Assembly: GCF_012113595.1 (NCBI RefSeq)
Contig: NZ_CP050831.1
Location: 2,728,001-2,792,000 of the forward strand
Direction of reading: 5' to 3'
DNA length: 64,000 nt
DNA from: Bacteroides faecium
GTDB taxonomy: Bacteria; Bacteroidota; Bacteroidia; Bacteroidales; Bacteroidaceae
Shown here piece after piece: positions 59,452-64,000 of this stretch. The position numbers and the translations under genes are program-made. Below the pieces are notes generated by a model. It did no database searches and was not told the origin of the DNA. It saw nothing but the letters and a program-made list of their open reading frames with translations. Position 1 is the first letter of the stretch; the number at the start of each line of letters is the position of its first letter.

Positions 59452-62400
59452 ATGAATAATTTTTATCGACTTAAATACCTTATGAACAAAACCTTGTTAA
59501 CCGGTCTTTTGTGCTGTACCCTGACAGCGCAAAGTTTTGCAGGCCAACCATTAGAGGGCTTCACGTATGCTTCGGTGAACGCTCCGGCAGGAAATGAGTG
59601 GGAATCTCCCGAAAATCTGGCATTGAATAAGGAACAGCCGCATGCTTATTTCTTTTCATTCCAAAATTTGGAAAATGCTCGTAAAGTGTTGCCCGAGAAC
59701 AGTAAGTTTTGGCAATCGTTGGATGGCGACTGGAAATTCCATTGGGCATCTAATCCCGATGCCCGTCCGAAAGATTTTTATCAGACTGATTTTGATGTTA
59801 CTTCATGGGATGTAATCCCGGTGCCGTCCAGTTGGAATATTTATGGTATTCAGAAAGATGGAAGCCAGAAGTATGGAACGCCTATTTATGTCAATCAACC
59901 GGTTATCTTCCAGCATAGTGTGAAGGTGGACGATTGGCGTGGGGGAGTGATGCGAACGCCGCCTACCAACTGGACTACGTACAAAGACCGCAATGAAGTG
60001 GGTTCGTTCCGCCGCGATTTTGATATACCGCAGGATTGGGATGGACGGGAAATCTTTATCAGTTTCGATGGGGTGGATTCTTTCTTCTATCTATGGATTA
60101 ACGGCAAGTATGTGGGTTTCTCCAAGAATTCGCGCAATACCGCTAATTTTAATATCACCCCGTATCTGCAAAAGGGTAAGAACACGGTGGCTGCCGAAGT
60201 CTATCGCAGTTCGGACGGTTCGTTTCTGGAAGCACAGGATATGTTCCGTTTGCCGGGTATCTTCCGTACGGTAGCTCTGTATTCGGTTCCCAAAGTTCAT
60301 TTCCGTGACTTGGTTGCTACTCCTGATTTGGACGCGACTTATACGGACGGTTCTCTGACTATCAATGCCGATATTCGTAATTTGGATAAGAAAGCGGCCA
60401 AGAATTATAAAGTGTATTATTCTTTGTATGCCAATAAGCTCTACTCTGACGAGAATACGTTGGTGGATGGTGTCTTGTCTCCTGTGATAGAGAAAATAGA
60501 ACCGAACGGAACAGGCAGGATTCAGACTGTCTTTAACGTAAAAGCTCCGAATAAATGGTCGGCAGAATTTCCTTATCGCTATACGTTGGTAGCCGAGTTG
60601 AAGGATAAGAAGAACAAGACGATTGAGATGGTTTCTACGATTGTGGGATTCCGTAAGGTGGAAATCAAGGATACGCCCGCATCGGCGGATGAATTCGGAC
60701 TTGCGGGACGTTATTATTATATCAATGGAAAAACGGTCAAGCTGAAAGGGGTGAACCGTCATGAATCGAATCCGGCAGTGGGACATGCCATCACCCGTGA
60801 GATGATGGAGAAGGAGATTATGTTGATGAAACGTGCGAATATCAATCATGTACGTAATTCGCATTATCCGGATGACCCTTACTGGTATTTCTTATGTAAT
60901 AAGTACGGTATTTACCTGGAAGATGAGGCGAATATCGAGTCACATGAATATTATTATGGTGCTGCTTCACTTTCTCATCCGGTAGAATGGAAGAATGCGC
61001 ACGTAGCCCGTGTGATGGAAATGGTGCATGCTAATGTGAATAATCCGTCTATCGTTATTTGGTCGCTGGGTAACGAAGCCGGGCCGGGTAAGAACTTTGT
61101 GGCTGCTTATGATGCGTTGAAGAAGTTTGATTTGTCCCGTCCTGTGCAGTATGAACGTAATAATGATATTGTGGATATGGGCTCTAACCAGTATCCGTCT
61201 ATCGGCTGGGTACGTGGTGCGGTGAAGGGAAAATATGATATTAAGTATCCGTTCCATATTTCGGAATATGCTCATTCGATGGGTAATGCCTGCGGTAATC
61301 TGGTGGATTACTGGGACGCGATGGAGTCTACCAATTTCTTCTGTGGCGGCGCTATTTGGGATTGGGTAGACCAGTCTATGTATAATTATGACCCGAAGAC
61401 GGGTACTCGTTACTTGGCTTATGGCGGTGACTTCGGGGATACTCCTAATGACGGGCAGTTTGTAATGAACGGAATTGTATTCGGTGATTTGGAACCGAAA
61501 CCACAATATTATGAAGTGAAGAAAGTATATCAGAATATAGATGTAAAAGCGGTGAACCTTGAAAAAGGTGTGTTCGAAGTCTTCAATAAGTATTATTTCA
61601 AGAACTTGGCGGATGATTATCAATTGGTGTGGTCATTGTACGAGGATGGAAAACCTGTGCAAACCAGTCAACCGATGGATATTAATGTAGCACCTCGTCA
61701 ACGTATGCAGATCACGCTGCCTTATAACCAAACTCTTAAAAAGGATGCCGAATACTTTGTAAAAGTGCAGTTTGTCCTGAAGGACAAGATGCCTTGGGCT
61801 GCTAAGGATTTTGTGATGGCGGAAGAACAGATTCAAGTCAAAGCGGCTACCGACCGTCCGTTAATCAGCGAAGTGGCTGCTGCTACTGCTACCGGGACTT
61901 TGAAGACTCACATGAATCCGGATACAAAGAAAATCGAGATAAAGGGAGAGGCGTTTGATATGAAGTTCGATTTGCAAACCGGAAGTCTTTATAGTCTGAA
62001 ATATGGCGATGAAACGATTATTGCGGATGGAAACGGACCGAAACTGGACGCGCTTCGCGCTTTTACCAACAATGATAACTGGTTCTATGCTCCCTGGTTC
62101 GAATATGGTTTGCATAACCTGAAGCATAAGCTGATAGAGTTTACTGTTCGCGATAAGGACGATAAGATGGTCTTGAGCTTTACCATAGAATCTCAGGCAC
62201 CGAATGCTGCAAGTATCAAAGGTGGCACAAGTTCTGGTAAGAATAGTATTGTGGAACTGACAGACAGGGAATTTGGAAGCAACGACTTTAAGTTTATCAC
62301 TAATCAAGTGTGGACAGTATATCCGGATGGTTCTGTCGAATTGCAGTCGGGCATCACTTCCAATCGTCCCACTCTGACTTTGCCCCGTCTTGGCTATGTG

Positions 62401-63510
62401 ATGAAAGTACCTCAACAATATGCCAACTTTACTTATTATGGTCGCGGTCCGATTGATAACTATGCAGATCGTAAAAGCGGTCAGTTTATCGAACAGCATA
62501 CCAATACGGTGGCGGGCGAGTTTGTGAATTTCCCGAAACCGCAGGATATGGGTAACCATGAAGATGTCCGCTGGTGTGCGTTGACCAATCAGGCAGGACA
62601 GGGAGCTAGCTTTATAGCTACCGACCGTTTATCTGTTTCGGCTCTTCAGTATTCTGCTCTTGATTTAATACTGGCTTCTCATCCTTACCAATTGCCCGAA
62701 GCGGGTGATACCTATCTGCATCTGGATTGTGCTGTTACCGGTTTGGGTGGTAACAGTTGCGGTCAGGGTGGTCCTCTCGTTCAGGACAGGGTATTTGCCG
62801 GTCAGCATAATATGGGATTCATTATTCGTCCTGTTCGTGGAAAGGACTTGGCTGCTGTTGCCAATGTTGCTCCTGCAGGAGATATTCCTTTGTCTATTAC
62901 ACGTACTCCTGCCGGAATAGTAGAGCTGACATCGGCTAGGAAAGATGTTGTGTTCTGTTACACGATTGACGGCAGTAAGAAAGTACAGGAATATACGGAA
63001 CCTATTCCTCTTCGTAATGGCGGCACTGTGAGAGCATGGTACAAGGACAATCAGGATATCAGTGCCGTAATGAAGTTTGAAAAGATAGAAAGTATCCAGA
63101 TGCAGGTAGTATATGCCAGCAGTCAGGAGTCGGGTGATGGGGATGCTGCTAACTTGGTTGACGGTGACCCAAGTACGATATGGCATACGATGTATTCTGT
63201 AACCGTTGCCAAGTATCCACACTGGGTAGATCTTGATGCGGGTGAAGTGAAGGAAATCAAAGGATTTACATATTTACCGCGTCAGAATGGAAATAACGGT
63301 AACATTAAGGATTACTCTATTCAAGTCAGCATGGATGGCAAAGAATGGGGCGAGCCTGTCAAGAAAGGAACTTTTGCCAATAATTCAAAGGAAAAGAGAG
63401 TCGTGTTTGACAAGCCGGTAAAGGCTCGTTATATTCGCTTCACTGCTTTGAGTTCGCAGAACGGACAGGACTTTGCATCCGGTGCGGAAGTGACGATTCT
63501 GGCAAATTAG
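59452..63510 (+). CDS. GH2 beta-galactosidase-like enzyme with C-terminal CBM32-like domain
   Basis: 1352 aa from the ATG at 59452; the ATG at 59482 (MNKTLLTGLLCCTLTAQSFAG) gives a cleaner signal peptide and may be the true start. Domains: GH2 sugar-binding (about 60-275), two Ig-like domains around the TIM barrel (about 410-700), beta-galactosidase small chain (about 840-1110), a chitobiase C-terminal-like segment (about 1140-1190) and an F5/8 type C (CBM32-like) domain (about 1200-1350). The acid/base Glu542 lies in WSLGNEAGPG and the nucleophile Glu605 in HISEYAHSMGN. It should remove terminal beta-galactose in the periplasm. No SusCD or regulator adjoins it. It ends at the second long palindrome. 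Confidence 0.92.
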   Translation: MNNFYRLKYLMNKTLLTGLLCCTLTAQSFAGQPLEGFTYASVNAPAGNEWESPENLALNKEQPHAYFFSFQNLENARKVLPENSKFWQSLDGDWKFHWASNPDARPKDFYQTDFDVTSWDVIPVPSSWNIYGIQKDGSQKYGTPIYVNQPVIFQHSVKVDDWRGGVMRTPPTNWTTYKDRNEVGSFRRDFDIPQDWDGREIFISFDGVDSFFYLWINGKYVGFSKNSRNTANFNITPYLQKGKNTVAAEVYRSSDGSFLEAQDMFRLPGIFRTVALYSVPKVHFRDLVATPDLDATYTDGSLTINADIRNLDKKAAKNYKVYYSLYANKLYSDENTLVDGVLSPVIEKIEPNGTGRIQTVFNVKAPNKWSAEFPYRYTLVAELKDKKNKTIEMVSTIVGFRKVEIKDTPASADEFGLAGRYYYINGKTVKLKGVNRHESNPAVGHAITREMMEKEIMLMKRANINHVRNSHYPDDPYWYFLCNKYGIYLEDEANIESHEYYYGAASLSHPVEWKNAHVARVMEMVHANVNNPSIVIWSLGNEAGPGKNFVAAYDALKKFDLSRPVQYERNNDIVDMGSNQYPSIGWVRGAVKGKYDIKYPFHISEYAHSMGNACGNLVDYWDAMESTNFFCGGAIWDWVDQSMYNYDPKTGTRYLAYGGDFGDTPNDGQFVMNGIVFGDLEPKPQYYEVKKVYQNIDVKAVNLEKGVFEVFNKYYFKNLADDYQLVWSLYEDGKPVQTSQPMDINVAPRQRMQITLPYNQTLKKDAEYFVKVQFVLKDKMPWAAKDFVMAEEQIQVKAATDRPLISEVAAATATGTLKTHMNPDTKKIEIKGEAFDMKFDLQTGSLYSLKYGDETIIADGNGPKLDALRAFTNNDNWFYAPWFEYGLHNLKHKLIEFTVRDKDDKMVLSFTIESQAPNAASIKGGTSSGKNSIVELTDREFGSNDFKFITNQVWTVYPDGSVELQSGITSNRPTLTLPRLGYVMKVPQQYANFTYYGRGPIDNYADRKSGQFIEQHTNTVAGEFVNFPKPQDMGNHEDVRWCALTNQAGQGASFIATDRLSVSALQYSALDLILASHPYQLPEAGDTYLHLDCAVTGLGGNSCGQGGPLVQDRVFAGQHNMGFIIRPVRGKDLAAVANVAPAGDIPLSITRTPAGIVELTSARKDVVFCYTIDGSKKVQEYTEPIPLRNGGTVRAWYKDNQDISAVMKFEKIESIQMQVVYASSQESGDGDAANLVDGDPSTIWHTMYSVTVAKYPHWVDLDAGEVKEIKGFTYLPRQNGNNGNIKDYSIQVSMDGKEWGEPVKKGTFANNSKEKRVVFDKPVKARYIRFTALSSQNGQDFASGAEVTILAN

Positions 63511-63522
63511 AATAAAACTATT

Positions 63523-63594
63523 CAGGCACGGAATTACGCGGATTACACGGTTCTTTGATTTACTAAAACCGTGAAATCCGCGTAATTTGTGTCT
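63523..63594. repeat. Long palindromic intergenic repeat (copy B)
   Basis: CAGGCACGGAATTACGCGG...ACACGG pairs imperfectly with CCGTGAAATCCGCGTAATTTGTGTCT. It is closely related to copy A at 27907-27984 and again sits between convergent genes (GH2 and EamA). Confidence 0.8.
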
Positions 63595-63614
63595 AAAATA
63601 ATGATTATAGACTA

Positions 63615-64000
63615 TTATAACTCCCTTCCCGCTTTCTCGAAATCAGCTTTCGACTTACTTTGCGTCACGATATATACCCCAAGAAATACAAGCGCAATGG
63701 CAAGTCCTTTCTGCCAGCCAAAACTACCGATTCCCATAATAATGGCGGCAATCGTAGCCACAATCGGTTGCATATAATTATACATGCTGACAACCGTAGG
63801 ACGAAGCAGTTTTTGTGCCGTCATGATGCAGAGATAGGCAAGGAAACTTCCCCCTAGCACTACATAAAGCACTTGAATGATAGCGACAGTAGAAATAGAA
63901 GCCCACTGGATAGTGGAAATATCGTAATAAGAGAACGGTATATAGCACATTGAAGCATAAACGAACATCCACTTATTGATGGTCACTGCCGAATATTGCT
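63615..64000 (-). CDS. EamA/DMT-family transporter, C-terminal part
   Basis: The frame is open to the right edge, so only the last about 128 residues are seen. Four hydrophobic helices with the EamA second-half pattern (ISTVAIIQVLYVVLGGSFLAYLCIMTAQKL, PTVVSMYNYMQPIVATIAAIIMG, GLAIALVFLGVYIVTQS) identify a drug/metabolite-type inner-membrane permease. Substrate unknown. It converges on the GH2 gene across the palindrome. Confidence 0.85.
   Translation of the reverse strand, partial: QYSAVTINKWMFVYASMCYIPFSYYDISTIQWASISTVAIIQVLYVVLGGSFLAYLCIMTAQKLLRPTVVSMYNYMQPIVATIAAIIMGIGSFGWQKGLAIALVFLGVYIVTQSKSKADFEKAGREL

Overview
The window is chromosomal DNA of a gut Bacteroides. The evidence is SusC/SusD pairs, SPII lipoproteins with acidic surface-export signals, BACON and DUF1735 domains, NigD-like and DUF349 proteins, and TAnnTTTG promoter boxes. 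The species cannot be fixed from the sequence. From memory, the left third matches the high-mannose N-glycan utilisation locus of B. thetaiotaomicron (BT3983-BT3994); I could not run a comparison.

Region 1 (1-13.4 kb) is the import half of that locus. On the plus strand are susC, susD, a pseudo-GH18 glycan-binding lipoprotein, a DUF1735/LamG lipoprotein, a GH18 endo-beta-N-acetylglucosaminidase and a BACON/LRR lipoprotein. To the left, on the minus strand, is a second copy of the module pseudo-GH18 - LamG - GH18. Its first gene has lost its 5' end. The truncation point carries a 36-bp sequence (2858-2893) that is repeated perfectly, inverted and in the same reading frame inside the plus-strand pseudo-GH18 gene (8156-8191). 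Inversion between the two sites would move the promoter, susC, susD and the lipoprotein N-terminus from one three-gene module to the other. This is the most striking feature of the window: an apparent invertible switch exchanging surface glycan-binding proteins and the endoglycosidase behind one transporter.

Region 2 (13.4-23.8 kb) holds a Fic-domain gene, a hairpin-flanked 22-bp repeat element, and a minus-strand operon: GH92 - ECF sigma - FecR-type anti-sigma - GH92 - GH92. SusC has an N-terminal STN domain, as expected of a transporter that signals to such a sigma/anti-sigma pair. The inferred flow is glycan release at the surface by GH18, import through SusCD, then periplasmic mannose removal by the three GH92 enzymes.

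Region 3 (23.8-48.9 kb) is housekeeping: alaS, an M23 peptidase, a MerR-like regulator, the run parA-parB-DUF5683-mltD-like-rsh, surE, lpxB, a NigD-like lipoprotein, rsfS-ftsH-cdsA, tRNA-Gln, a DUF349 protein, ksgA-mgtE, a UPF0104 membrane protein, a DUF1349 protein and pepD.

Region 4 (48.9-64 kb) has a small transcription unit with two tiny related ORFs, an HTH/coiled-coil gene, a second hairpin-flanked 22-bp repeat element of the same design but different sequence, a large alpha-2-macroglobulin-like protein, a DUF1573 protein, a MeaB/ArgK GTPase, a GH2 beta-galactosidase-like enzyme and the end of an EamA transporter. A conserved long palindrome occurs at two convergent gene junctions (27.9 kb and 63.5 kb). 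No transposase, integrase, rRNA or CRISPR array was seen.
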